Counted from the stretch's first letter, positions 9,284 to 17,798 are shown. The stretch: 53,905 bases of DNA from an uncultured Mailhella sp. (GCF_947631555.1 NZ_CANRLT010000006.1:1-53905); one strand, 5' to 3'. Numbers and translations: made by a program. Notes: generated by a model not told the origin, from the sequence alone.

Positions 9284-10381
9284 TCAGTCCGTATACTCGA
9301 TGACACCATTCCCCGGATGTTCGATGAGATCACAGAACTCCAGGTTCCCCAAGGGACACACTGCCGCTCCCAGAGAGAGTCCGGCTCCGAATGCGGAAAA
9401 ACAGACCAGCATTTTTTCCGCAAGCAGACGCTTGCCAAGATTGAACGCAATATTCACCGGAATGGTCGCACACGAAGAGTTTCCAAATTTTTCCACGATA
9501 TTGTTGAACAGAATATCGCGGGAAACTCCCATCAGATCCGCCAGCTTTTCCAGCATGAAGCGGTTGGGCTGATGGGTAAGGTGATACCGGATATCCTCCT
9601 TCTTCACACCGGCGTACGCGCATATTTCTTCTATGAGCGGCGGAACCTCTTCCATGACGAACTGGAACACCGCCGTGCCGTCCATGTACTTGTTGTTGAG
9701 AGAGCGAAAGTTGCCCATCTTGTCTTTAAACATTTTTGCCGTTTCGCTGCTGCGCGGCATACGCATACCGCCTGCGGGGGTCATGAGCACTTCCAGGCGG
9801 CTTCCATCGTGATGAAACACGAAGCTGATCTTATCTTCCGGATCGTCACTGCGGGTGATCAGCGTCACCCCTGCCGCGTCACCGCAAATCGGGTAGGTAT
9901 TGCGGTCTTTGATATTGGCATAGCAGGCTCCCGTGATAGTGGTAGCCAGCACCACGGAATCGACTCCGCCCCCGGCGATCATGGAACACGCGGTATACAG
10001 ACCGGAAATAAAACCAATACAATTTTCATACATATCCACGCAGTGCATATCACGCGGCAGACCAAGCTGCCCATGAATAACCTTGCTGTTGCCCGGCACA
10101 GGATAATCTCTTTCCCTTGAAACTACTATCATAGCCTGCATGTCTTCCTTGCGCAGGTATCCCCTGTGAAAGAGGTAATTCAGCGTGTATGAGGCCAGAT
10201 CGCAGAGCGTTGTTTTCGGATCCGCAATGCGGTGTTCCCTGAAGCCCATGACCTTGCCGAGGCGGCGCGAGCTTTTCTCCGGAAAGGGAAAGTGCTTCAG
10301 CTCATCCTCGAAATACGAGACATGCGCCGGCACGGTCGCACAGACTCCGCGGATTTTTACGCCATGAATGGTTGCCTTCAT
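9284..10381 (-). CDS. 3-oxoacyl-ACP synthase III-like enzyme (KAS III-B)
   Basis: A second 365-residue KAS III-fold enzyme with a full triad: Cys121 (YENCIGF), His270 (LTHQPNRF) and Asn301 (FGNSS). It is quite different in sequence from KAS III-A although the lengths match and the Cys falls at the same residue, so this is not a recent tandem duplicate. The pattern matches the branch called FabH-like proteins in O-antigen and flagellin-glycan loci. One of the two synthases may extend the chain while the other serves as an acyltransferase, as CerJ/DpsC-like relatives do. That division is inference. Downstream of it 101 bases hold no gene before ACP-2. Confidence 0.87.
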   Translation of the reverse strand: MKATIHGVKIRGVCATVPAHVSYFEDELKHFPFPEKSSRRLGKVMGFREHRIADPKTTLCDLASYTLNYLFHRGYLRKEDMQAMIVVSRERDYPVPGNSKVIHGQLGLPRDMHCVDMYENCIGFISGLYTACSMIAGGGVDSVVLATTITGACYANIKDRNTYPICGDAAGVTLITRSDDPEDKISFVFHHDGSRLEVLMTPAGGMRMPRSSETAKMFKDKMGNFRSLNNKYMDGTAVFQFVMEEVPPLIEEICAYAGVKKEDIRYHLTHQPNRFMLEKLADLMGVSRDILFNNIVEKFGNSSCATIPVNIAFNLGKRLLAEKMLVCFSAFGAGLSLGAAVCPLGNLEFCDLIEHPGNGVIEYTD

Positions 10382-10414
10382 AACTTTTCCAATTCATCCC
10401 TTGAATACAAAATC

Positions 10415-12562
10415 TCACCTCGCGGCACGAAGCCGATCGGCAGCTTTCTCAATCTTGCGAATGAAGACGCGCCGCACAAAGCGTTCAGCTTCCTTTCGGG
10501 CACGCGTTTTTGCCTGTTCCGCGTCATAGGCGGCCGCCGCTTCCGGGAAAGAATCGCGGAAGTACTCCATGCGGATGTTTTCCTTTGCGGCGTTTCTCTC
10601 CAGGCAGGAAAAAATGTCCAGCATCTGAGGCTTGAAAATGCTCCAGTACCGCCCGTCAAAGTGCCTGTTCAACACCTGCATCCAGCGCAGTGTGGGGTAG
10701 GCCCATTTGATACGGTGGTATTCTGGGTTGCTGTACGCCGTTGCCCACACACCGCCGTCATGTCTCCGATAGCCGCTCATGACGTCTTCAAGATAGAGTA
10801 TCTTGCCTGTCTCGGCGTGAAGAATGTGCCAGTACCAGTCCTGCGGCATGATATGACCGTTGAACCATGCCGGAAGCTTTTCCGGAAAGCGCCAGCGGTA
10901 CATGACGGAATTGGTCTGGATGAAATTGCGCTTCAGAAGCTCAGGCAAGGTGAAGACGTTTCGCCCCTGCATGAACCGGAAGCCGCCTTTCGCGCGATTG
11001 GGCCAGACCTCCTTTTTTCCGGTATTCTGAAAAAATACCTCTACCGGATGAGCGCACACGGCGACTTCAGGGTGGGCATCCAGAGCATCCGCCTGCTTCT
11101 GCAGCTTATGCGGATCGATGAAGTAGTCGTCCCCCTCACAGAGGGAGACGTAGGGAGCCGTCACGCCGGAAAAGACCGCGCGCACATTGCCCAGCCCGTA
11201 GGTACGTTCCTTTTGCAGGAGCGGGCGGATATGCTTATAGGCGGCCGCGTAGTCAAGGATAATTTCCCGCGTGCGGTCGGAAGAAGCGTCATCGCCGATG
11301 ACATGCTCAAAGGGAAAATCGCACTCCTGCGCCGCAACGCTCTTTATGCAGTCTTCAATATAGTTCTCATGATTATAGGTAATGGTGAGGACACTGACTT
11401 TCGGCGGCTCCGCAGGCCGTACCCTGATGAACGGCGTACCGGCCAGCAGCACATCATTCACGGATTCCGCAATATCCTGCGCCACACTCAGAGGTTGATC
11501 GTAAGACAGCGGCAGGCAGCAGATCCGCCCGGCGATGCTGCGGGAAACAGGGCACTCGTTCCGGTGCGGCAGATACTCCAGCGTATCCAGAGAAGGGTGG
11601 AAATAACGGCGGATGAAGATGTTTTTTTCGGCCAGTTTTTCTCTCAGCCGCAGCACCTGATCCTCATTTTCCATGAGTACCGGATAATAGCCATAATTGT
11701 GCTGCTCAACGTCCGGATTCAGCCGCGGGTGTGTCATCCTGCCAAAGGGAAGGCAGGCATCGTAATAGCCGGCGACCCGCTGTCTGGCACGGCACAGTTC
11801 TTCCACATGCGGAAGCATGGCCAGCCCCATCGCCGCATGAAATTCCGACATCTTGGCGTTAATGCCAAGGCTTTTGTAGACTTCTCCCACATGGCCGAAG
11901 CTTCCAAGCAAACTGATCTTTTCCGCAAGTTTCTCGCTGTGACAGAGAACCGCCCCGCCTTCAACGGTATGAAAGACCTTGGTTGCGTGAAAGCTGCACG
12001 CACTGATATCGCCATAGGAGGGCAGCGGCCGGTTTTTATAGATCACCCCGAAGGCATGCGCCGCGTCAAAGATGAGCGGGATGCCACGGCGGGCCGCCAG
12101 TTCCTGAAGCCCCTCAACGGGAGCGGGATAGCCGAACACATGGACACAAAGGATGGCGCGAGTCTTATCCGTCAGGCAGGCTTCCACGCTCTCCACTGTG
12201 GGCATGAGCGTTTCTGGGGAAATGTCGGCGAAGACAGGCGTTGCTCCTTCCCACACAATGGCCGATGAGGTGGCAACGTAGGTAAAGGGCGTGGTGACGA
12301 CCTCCCCGCCGCGGACATCACAGGCGCGCAGGGCAAGCTGAAGCGCCAGCGTACCATTGGCACAGAGGCTGAGGCCCGGCACATCGAAATACGCCTTGAG
12401 ACGCTCCGTCAGAGAGCGCTCCAGATCCCCGTGATTGGTCACCCACCCCTTCTTCAGCGCATGCTCCAGAATACCTGAATATTCGCTGAAGTCAGGGAGC
12501 CAGGTTTTCGTGACAAGCACGGGATCGCGATAAAACGTATAGGCCACAGCGTTATTCCTCAC
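10415..12562 (-). CDS. Aminotransferase-glycosyltransferase fusion (DegT/DnrJ/EryC1/StrS + GT2)
   Basis: A 715-residue two-enzyme fusion. Residues about 12-372 form a sugar aminotransferase of the DegT/VioA/ArnB type: Asp166 (IFDAAHA) and Lys195 (SFHATKVF) are the cofactor-binding pair for pyridoxal phosphate. Residues about 388-640 form a family 2 glycosyltransferase: VSVLTITYNHENYIEDCI, GDDASSDRT and EGDD at 476-479. The protein would convert a keto-sugar nucleotide to an amino sugar and then attach it, or a related sugar, to an acceptor. The start is a GTG; no better start is seen. It is the first gene of the operon, with a promoter-like site at 12615-12643. No sugar-nucleotide dehydratase lies nearby, so the keto sugar must come from elsewhere. 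Confidence 0.88.
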   Translation of the reverse strand: MRNNAVAYTFYRDPVLVTKTWLPDFSEYSGILEHALKKGWVTNHGDLERSLTERLKAYFDVPGLSLCANGTLALQLALRACDVRGGEVVTTPFTYVATSSAIVWEGATPVFADISPETLMPTVESVEACLTDKTRAILCVHVFGYPAPVEGLQELAARRGIPLIFDAAHAFGVIYKNRPLPSYGDISACSFHATKVFHTVEGGAVLCHSEKLAEKISLLGSFGHVGEVYKSLGINAKMSEFHAAMGLAMLPHVEELCRARQRVAGYYDACLPFGRMTHPRLNPDVEQHNYGYYPVLMENEDQVLRLREKLAEKNIFIRRYFHPSLDTLEYLPHRNECPVSRSIAGRICCLPLSYDQPLSVAQDIAESVNDVLLAGTPFIRVRPAEPPKVSVLTITYNHENYIEDCIKSVAAQECDFPFEHVIGDDASSDRTREIILDYAAAYKHIRPLLQKERTYGLGNVRAVFSGVTAPYVSLCEGDDYFIDPHKLQKQADALDAHPEVAVCAHPVEVFFQNTGKKEVWPNRAKGGFRFMQGRNVFTLPELLKRNFIQTNSVMYRWRFPEKLPAWFNGHIMPQDWYWHILHAETGKILYLEDVMSGYRRHDGGVWATAYSNPEYHRIKWAYPTLRWMQVLNRHFDGRYWSIFKPQMLDIFSCLERNAAKENIRMEYFRDSFPEAAAAYDAEQAKTRARKEAERFVRRVFIRKIEKAADRLRAAR

Positions 12563-12614
12563 CCACGAAATTACGCAAAAGCATTAACAGACTGACTGTT
12601 GGTGTGTTCGAGAA

Positions 12615-12643
12615 GCTATACCTGATACCATACCTTTTGGCAA
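12615..12643 (-). promoter_or_regulatory. Promoter-like site for the acyl-glycan operon
   Basis: On the minus strand TTGCCA and TATAGC are separated by 17 bases, placing a start near 12608, about 45 bases before the GTG of the aminotransferase-GT2 gene. It lies between that gene and the inverted repeat at 12746-12934. Confidence 0.5.
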
Positions 12644-12745
12644 TACCCACCCTGGACAAAATTTCGGCTGTCCTTGAAAGTTTCAGCCTTTTTTACCCGG
12701 AGACAAGCGACATCGTCCGTGTTTATGCGCCTTACGCTTCACTGT

Positions 12746-12934
12746 CAGATGTACTGTTGATGAATACATGTGCCGAGAGGAAAAAGAGTCCCAGCTTAAA
12801 AATGCGAAAACAACGTCAAATGTCCTATTATTACTTCAGGTTGAGGAAATTTTGAGGAACAAGCCATCAAAAATGCCTTGCAAAAAAATTTCTTTGTGTA
12901 TATCAATTCCATGTATTCATCAACAGTACATCTG
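12746..12934. repeat. 25-bp perfect inverted repeat enclosing a 139-bp AT-rich segment
   Basis: The arm at 12746-12770 is repeated exactly, inverted, at 12910-12934. The enclosed segment is AT-rich and has no credible gene; a weak TTGCAA/TATATC promoter-like pair (spacing 15) points away from the operon in the present orientation. The layout fits an invertible DNA segment or a small MITE-like element, but no clear target-site duplication or nearby recombinase gene is seen. The rest of 12563-13273 holds the operon promoter, repeat copy 2 and otherwise only AT-rich non-coding sequence. Confidence 0.85.
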
Positions 12935-13036
12935 TCAATTTTATGTCAGATGACAAAAGCCTGGCAATAAAAAATGATAGTTGTGTATTGTTCATGCTCT
13001 TATCTCATCTTAATACTTTCTTTATCTTTTTTATCC

Positions 13037-13200
13037 TCATCTTACTTCCTTTGTGGTTTGAGACCTCGGCCTTCAGGCCGATAGAACCCCACCCCGCCCT
13101 GAAGGGCGTGGTATCTTTGGGGCGGCAGCCTGGGAGGGGATGCAAACCCCTCCCAGGCGCAGAACGCAAAGCCCTGAAAGGCTTTGCTGCATTATTGCTT
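13037..13200 (-). repeat. Dispersed structured repeat, copy 2 (long form)
   Basis: A ~155-bp element almost identical to copy 3 at 14323-14477. On the minus strand it folds as four hairpins, including an 11-bp CCTGGGAGGGG stem, and ends in AAAGGAAGTAAGATG. The ATG opens only an 11-codon frame, so no gene follows. It lies just downstream of the AbiEii-like gene. Confidence 0.85.
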
Positions 13201-13273
13201 GACGTATTTTTTTTTGAAATAGCTATTTTTCAATATCACTTAATTTTTCTTATAAATCAATATATTTATACTT

Positions 13274-13984
13274 TTATAAATGAGAAAAAGCCGATAATTC
13301 CCATGTATTAATTTTTGCAGGATAGATTTTACTTGTAATTTTACTTGCCGTTTTTGCCAACAACTTACAATTTTTTTCACCGATATCTTCAACCATTTGT
13401 GGCGTAAAATTAGTCAAAATTCGCGTAACAACAGTAGGATCAAAATTTACCCCATTCATTGCCTGGGATGATGAAATTCCACTCGCCAAACTCACACCAG
13501 CTCGAATCATGGCTGCTATATCGGCACGATCTTTCCAAGTGTCACGAGACAGTAACGCCGTTATCTTTGTTGCCATCAAATCTTCAAGTGAGGCAACCTG
13601 AAGGCCAGTATCTGTACAAATCATCGGACTCCCTACCCGCCCAATATTCAGTCCTCCGAAAAATGATAGCTGGACTCCACTCTTTGTCACCAGAGAAAGT
13701 GTAGAAGTCTCTGGGGCCAAATTTTCATAAAGATCAATATCTTTAACCACTTCCACTGCGTCCCGAAGAAACGGAAGCATTGCGTAAATCTCTCGATTTT
13801 CAAACTTGTGCATAGAAAAAAAGTCGAAATCGACAGAATACCGATGCCCTAGTTGCAGGGCAACGGCTGTGCCTCCATAAAGCACAAAGCTTGACCTCGC
13901 GAGAGGCTCAAGAAGAGGCCAGATTTCTTTCTGCACATCCGGGAGAATTTCAGTATGAGGACTGAAACTGTTGGTCGGAATCAT
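13274..13984 (-). CDS. AbiEii-type nucleotidyltransferase (toxin-family)
   Basis: A 236-residue protein with the nucleotidyltransferase signature of the AbiEii/AbiGii toxin family: GGTAVALQLGHR at 37-48 followed by DFDFF at 52-56 holding the two metal-binding aspartates. AbiEii proteins are the toxic half of abortive-infection or toxin-antitoxin pairs and modify tRNA or other targets with nucleotides. The C-terminal half contains ASLEDLMATKITALLSRDTWKDRADI, a segment typical of these proteins. It overlaps its upstream partner by four bases (ATGA). It is AT-rich relative to the window, consistent with mobile defence genes. It may be a truncated or divergent relative rather than an active toxin. 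Confidence 0.85.
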   Translation of the reverse strand: MIPTNSFSPHTEILPDVQKEIWPLLEPLARSSFVLYGGTAVALQLGHRYSVDFDFFSMHKFENREIYAMLPFLRDAVEVVKDIDLYENLAPETSTLSLVTKSGVQLSFFGGLNIGRVGSPMICTDTGLQVASLEDLMATKITALLSRDTWKDRADIAAMIRAGVSLASGISSSQAMNGVNFDPTVVTRILTNFTPQMVEDIGEKNCKLLAKTASKITSKIYPAKINTWELSAFSHL

Positions 13985-14316
13985 AGGAAATTCCTTTTAG
14001 GCATAGGAGGAACTTCCCCAAGTTCAACGCCGGTCAGACGGTAATGCCAATAATTCCATGACCGCTTGCAGAACTCTCCAGGCTCTGCGTGCTGAAGGAT
14101 GTAAAGCAGCCGTTCGTCACCGAGAAGCTCCTCCAAATCGCAGACATCGTTATGGCGGCCGAGGTTCATGACTTGGGCGATAAGGCAGTCAGGACGACGT
14201 ATAGTCCGCTCTGCATCCTGCCACCATATATAAGACGTAAACTTAGAAAGCCCTGACAGCTCCTGGTCAGAAAGGTGAAGCGCTTGAACTCGCGGAATTG
14301 AAGTATCAATGTTCAT
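13981..14316 (-). CDS. Small partner protein of the AbiEii-like gene (possible antitoxin)
   Basis: A 111-residue protein rich in aromatic residues (FTSYIWWQDAERT; KRSWNYWHYRLTG). I do not recognise a named domain; it is not an evident winged-helix AbiEi antitoxin. Its stop overlaps the AbiEii-like start by four bases, and its own promoter-like site and structured leader (repeat copy 3) lie upstream, so the two genes form one unit. By position it may be the antitoxin or a substrate-recognition partner. The start follows AAAGGAA supplied by the end of the repeat. Confidence 0.7.
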   Translation of the reverse strand: MNIDTSIPRVQALHLSDQELSGLSKFTSYIWWQDAERTIRRPDCLIAQVMNLGRHNDVCDLEELLGDERLLYILQHAEPGEFCKRSWNYWHYRLTGVELGEVPPMPKRNFL

Positions 14317-14322
14317 TAAAAA

Positions 14323-14477
14323 TTCCTTTATGGTTTGAGACCTCGGCCTTCAGGCCGATAGAGCCACACCCCGCCCTGAAGTGCGGGATATCTTTGGGGC
14401 GGCAGCCTGGGAGGGGATGCAAACCCCTCCCAGGCGCAGAACGCAAAGCCCTGAAAGGCTTTGCTGCATTATTGCTT
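14323..14477 (-). repeat. Dispersed structured repeat, copy 3 (long form)
   Basis: Nearly identical to copy 2 and in the same orientation. On the minus strand the order is an AAAGCC/GGCTTT hairpin, the 11-bp CCTGGGAGGGG hairpin, a third less perfect hairpin, a CGGCC/GGCCG hairpin, then AAAGGAA and the partner-gene ATG. With the promoter-like site at 14511-14539 it would be transcribed as a ~190-base 5' leader. Confidence 0.85.
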
Positions 14478-14510
14478 ACTGAACTCCTGTATTGATGCCC
14501 CTAGGAAAAA

Positions 14511-14539
14511 AATTTAAAACTTTTTTAACATTTGCTCAA
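14511..14539 (-). promoter_or_regulatory. Promoter-like site for the AbiEii gene pair
   Basis: On the minus strand TTGAGC and TAAATT are separated by 17 bases in an AT-rich stretch, predicting a start near 14504, just before repeat copy 3. Confidence 0.45.
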
Positions 14540-14619
14540 GCTAAAACGCCAGAAAAGGAACCTGAAAAAGGGATGGAATACCCGCGCCTCATGGCCGGCC
14601 GTTTTTGTGTGCAGCGAGT

Positions 14620-15843
14620 TCAGATGTAAGGAATCGGCACGGCATCGACTTCCGCCGTGATGGGCAGATGTGTCTGCGTGAGGCAGAGCACTGCGCCGTG
14701 CCCACGCTTCTGCCTGAGTACAGTCTCTATGGCATCAAAGGCTTTGATGTCACCAGCGTTCGGGTTGCTCTTCTTTTTGATTTCCATGGGATGGAGCACG
14801 CCGTTTTCTTCAAGGATAACGTCTATCTCGCGCCTGTCCTTGTCTCGATAAAAGTAAAGATTCGGCTGCCGGCCGTTGTGCCACCAGCTTTTCACGATTT
14901 CCGAGATGACAAAGGTCTCCAGCAGGCTGCCGCTCATGGCGCAGTTTTCCAGCGTCTGCGGGGCATTCCAGCCGGTAAGATAGCATACCAGCCCGGTATC
15001 CATGAAGTAGACCTTGGGCGTTTTTATCACACGGCTGTTGATGTTATTATGATAGGGCTGGAGCAGGAAGATCAGCCCCGAAGTCTGGAGCATTGACACC
15101 CACGCCTTGGCCGTGGGCTGGGAGACGCCCACGTCGCGCGCGATGTCGGAATAATTCAGGAGCTGGCCAGTGCGGGCCGCCAGCACTTTCATAAATTTCA
15201 AGAAGTCCAGCTCGCTGCCAACATTGCCCAGCGTACGAATATCGCGCTCAATGTACGTCTGCACATAGGACGCGTAGAAGAGCTGCCACAGGTCATCTTC
15301 AGCCCCGTGCATCCTGGGGTATGTTCCTTTCCATATCTGATGGAAAATGGCCGGGATATCCATCTTCAGGGCATGAGCGGCACGGGTTTCGATGGCATGA
15401 GGCACGGGAAGGAAGGGCGGGCGCCCGGGCTGGCCGTCTCGTTCGGACTGCGAAAGGCCTTCGAGAGGCAGGATCCCCATGCGGCCAGCGAGGCTCTCTG
15501 ACACGTTCTTCATCAGGCGGAACGGCTGGGAGCCTGTGAGCCAGTACATGCCGCTCTGCTTCTGCTCGTCCACAATGGTTTTAATGTACGGGAAGAGCTG
15601 GGGAGCGTACTGGATTTCGTCGATGAGCAGCGGAGTTTTGAAACGCTGGAGAAAAAGCGCCGGATCGTTCTGCGCCAGACTGCGGGTTTCCAGGGTATCC
15701 AGCGAAACGTAGTTCCGCTCCTCGCCCGAGCATGCCTGAAGAAGAGTCGTCTTGCCCACCTGGCGCGGCCCGGTCACAAGCAGAACCGGGAAGAAATCGC
15801 TGACTTTTCGGATACTTTTTTCAAGTGTTCTGGTGAGATACAT
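14620..15843 (-). CDS. AAA-type ATPase with DUF4143 C-terminal domain
   Basis: A 407-residue protein. GPRQVGKTT at 25-33 is the Walker A motif and LLIDEIQYAP the Walker B region. The second half has the LNYSDIARDVGVSQPTAKAW helix-turn-helix-like segment and the restriction-endonuclease-like DUF4143 end (FYRDKDRREIDVILEENG). Such proteins are common, often in many copies, and their role is unclear; links to DNA transactions and mobile islands are suspected. It lies alone, with its own promoter-like site, next to the AbiEii pair. GGAG precedes the ATG. Confidence 0.88.
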   Translation of the reverse strand: MYLTRTLEKSIRKVSDFFPVLLVTGPRQVGKTTLLQACSGEERNYVSLDTLETRSLAQNDPALFLQRFKTPLLIDEIQYAPQLFPYIKTIVDEQKQSGMYWLTGSQPFRLMKNVSESLAGRMGILPLEGLSQSERDGQPGRPPFLPVPHAIETRAAHALKMDIPAIFHQIWKGTYPRMHGAEDDLWQLFYASYVQTYIERDIRTLGNVGSELDFLKFMKVLAARTGQLLNYSDIARDVGVSQPTAKAWVSMLQTSGLIFLLQPYHNNINSRVIKTPKVYFMDTGLVCYLTGWNAPQTLENCAMSGSLLETFVISEIVKSWWHNGRQPNLYFYRDKDRREIDVILEENGVLHPMEIKKKSNPNAGDIKAFDAIETVLRQKRGHGAVLCLTQTHLPITAEVDAVPIPYI

Positions 15844-15874
15844 GAAAACTCCGACTTATTGAAAGTGTGACTTT

Positions 15875-15904
15875 AAATTAGTCGAAATTCGGTATTGTTG
15901 TCAA
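15875..15904 (-). promoter_or_regulatory. Promoter-like site for the DUF4143 ATPase gene
   Basis: On the minus strand TTGACA and TAATTT are separated by 18 bases, about 30 bases upstream of the start codon. Confidence 0.5.
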
Positions 15905-16242
15905 CTCGTATGGCAGGGCTGGGGTATTCGACGCATCGTGAAGCCTCGCCCTTCGCGGGAATATAACGAGCATTCTAAAACCCTTCCCAAGAGCCGCTTG
16001 CGCACGACAAGCAAGCCCCTGCGTCCAAAGGTCTGCCAGTCTGTCTTTGGATGTGCTGCCGGATTTCGCCGCCACGTCCAGGGCATTCGCCCGACAAGCA
16101 TTTTTCCTGCGCCGCTCATTGAAAGAACGCAGCCCGTGCAAAACGTTTTTCAAAAGCCCAACCCCTGTTCCCGCGATCCAGGCGTAGATTTTTCAGAAGA
16201 AAAGCCCTAGTATCCTGTCACGCAAAACGCAGAGGAGCGCCT
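15905..16242. other. Intergenic stretch without a supported gene
   Basis: Open frames exist on both strands but neither has a convincing ribosome-binding site or domain. The minus-strand frame (15878-16153) is Arg/Ala-rich and could be a translated intergenic repeat. The 3' end carries GAGGAG before the fumarase start. Confidence 0.4.
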
Positions 16243-17088
16243 ATGCGAGACATTTCCTTCGATACCATCCGCGATGCCGTGGCCGAACTGTCCGTTCAGG
16301 CCTGCTGCCGCCTGCCGGAGCCGCTGCTTGAGGCCATGCGCAGAAGCTCACGGCAGGAAGCCTCTCCCACCGGGCAGGACATCCTGAAGCAGCTTCTGCT
16401 CAATGCGGACATCGCCGCCAAAGAGGACTGCCCCGTCTGTCAGGACACCGGCCTTGCCGTGGTCTTCGCCGACATCGGGCAGGAAGTGCATATTACCGGC
16501 GGACTTTTCGAGGACGCCGTCAATGCCGGAATCGCCAGGGGTTATACCGGGGGCTTTCTGCGCAAGTCCTCCGTGGCAGAACCTCTTTTTGAGCGAAAGA
16601 ATACCGGCGACAACACCCCTGCCATCCTCCATATCCGCCTTGTTCCCGGCGACCGCATCCACCTGCGGCTGGCCCCCAAGGGCGCGGGAAGCGAAAACAA
16701 GGGCCGGCTGTTCATGCTGGTTCCCGCCGACGGCATCGAAGGGGTGAAAAACGCCGTTCTCGAAGCTGTACGTCAGGCCGGAGCCAGTCCCTGCCCGCCC
16801 ATGGTCATCGGCGTGGGCATCGGCGGAAATATGGAAACGGCCTGTCTGTGCGCCAAACGCGCCTGCGCCCGCGACGTGGACAGCCGCAACCCCGATCCCC
16901 GCTACGCAGAGCTGGAAGATGAACTGCTCGAACTGGTCAACGGTCTCGGCACAGGACCTCAGGGACTGGGGGGAACGACCACGGCCTTCAAGGTCAATAT
17001 CGAGTTCTGCGCCACGCACATCGCCAGCCTGCCCGTCGCCGTGAACATCAACTGCAACGCCGCCAGGCACGCGGAAATCGTCCTGTAG
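16243..17088 (+). CDS. Fumarate hydratase class I, alpha subunit
   Basis: A 281-residue protein matching the N-terminal half of iron-sulfur fumarases (FumA/TtdA type). CPVCQDTG places a likely cluster ligand at Cys66; Cys201/203 (ETACLCAK) and Cys271 (NINCNAARH) are the other candidates. It catalyses fumarate-malate interconversion as a heteromer with the next gene, nine bases downstream. Two-subunit class I enzymes are usual in anaerobes because the [4Fe-4S] cluster is oxygen-sensitive. GAGGAG precedes the start. L-tartrate dehydratase is the alternative substrate assignment. Confidence 0.92.
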   Translation: MRDISFDTIRDAVAELSVQACCRLPEPLLEAMRRSSRQEASPTGQDILKQLLLNADIAAKEDCPVCQDTGLAVVFADIGQEVHITGGLFEDAVNAGIARGYTGGFLRKSSVAEPLFERKNTGDNTPAILHIRLVPGDRIHLRLAPKGAGSENKGRLFMLVPADGIEGVKNAVLEAVRQAGASPCPPMVIGVGIGGNMETACLCAKRACARDVDSRNPDPRYAELEDELLELVNGLGTGPQGLGGTTTAFKVNIEFCATHIASLPVAVNINCNAARHAEIVL

Positions 17089-17096
17089 GAGGCGCC

Positions 17097-17651
17097 ATGC
17101 TCCACCGTCTCACCACTCCCCTTTCCAAGGATACCATCCGCACACTGCGCATCGGCGACACGGCGCTCATCACGGGAACCATCTACGCCGCCCGCGATGC
17201 CGCGCACAAGCGCATGGACGAAGCCCTGGACCGCGGCGATCCGCTTCCCGCCGACCTGCGCGGGCAGCTTATCTACTACGTCGGACCCACGCCCGCCAGA
17301 CCAGGACAGGCCATTGGCTCTGCCGGACCCACGACTTCAGGCCGCATGGACGCCTATACCCCGCGCCTGCTGAAGCTCGGTCTCGCCGGCATGATCGGCA
17401 AGGGCAACCGCTCTCAGGCCGTCATGGGCGCCATCAGGGAAAACGTCTGCGTCTACTTCGCCGCAACGGGCGGAGCGGGTGCACTGCTGTCCCGCTGTAT
17501 CAGGAAATATACGGTGCTCGCCTACCCGGAACTCGGCACCGAAGCCTTTGCCGCCATGGAAGTCGAAGACTTTCCCGTCACGGTGGTGGCCGACTGCCGC
17601 GGCGGCGACCAGTATAAGGAAGGGAGCAGGCCCTACTGCAAGTTCTCCTGA
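17097..17651 (+). CDS. Fumarate hydratase class I, beta subunit
   Basis: A 184-residue protein corresponding to the C-terminal half of class I fumarase. Hallmarks are GSAGPTTSGRMD and LAGMIGKGNRS, which form the substrate-binding part, and the ALLSRCIRKY segment. GGAGG lies just before the ATG and the alpha-subunit stop is nine bases upstream, so the two are translated together. A separate small-subunit gene rather than a fused FumA supports an anaerobe. Confidence 0.92.
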   Translation: MLHRLTTPLSKDTIRTLRIGDTALITGTIYAARDAAHKRMDEALDRGDPLPADLRGQLIYYVGPTPARPGQAIGSAGPTTSGRMDAYTPRLLKLGLAGMIGKGNRSQAVMGAIRENVCVYFAATGGAGALLSRCIRKYTVLAYPELGTEAFAAMEVEDFPVTVVADCRGGDQYKEGSRPYCKFS

Positions 17652-17798
17652 GCTGACCCGTCGAGACGGCGTTCTCACAGGTATGCGTCTCCCACGCGCT
17701 GAGAAGATCAGGCAAAAAAATGGCGGAACTGCCTCTTTCCCCTCTCGCTGTTCTCCGGTTATGCTGTCTTCCATACCGCTGAATCTGTGAGGACGGCC

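Noticed and set aside
12604..12855. Plus-strand 83-codon frame upstream of the operon
   Set aside because: It lies across the operon promoter-like site and one arm of the inverted repeat, lacks a ribosome-binding site and resembles no protein.
15878..16153. Minus-strand 91-codon frame between the DUF4143 ATPase and fumarase genes
   Set aside because: It overlaps the ATPase promoter, is Arg/Ala-rich and has competing frames on both strands; it looks like a translated intergenic repeat.
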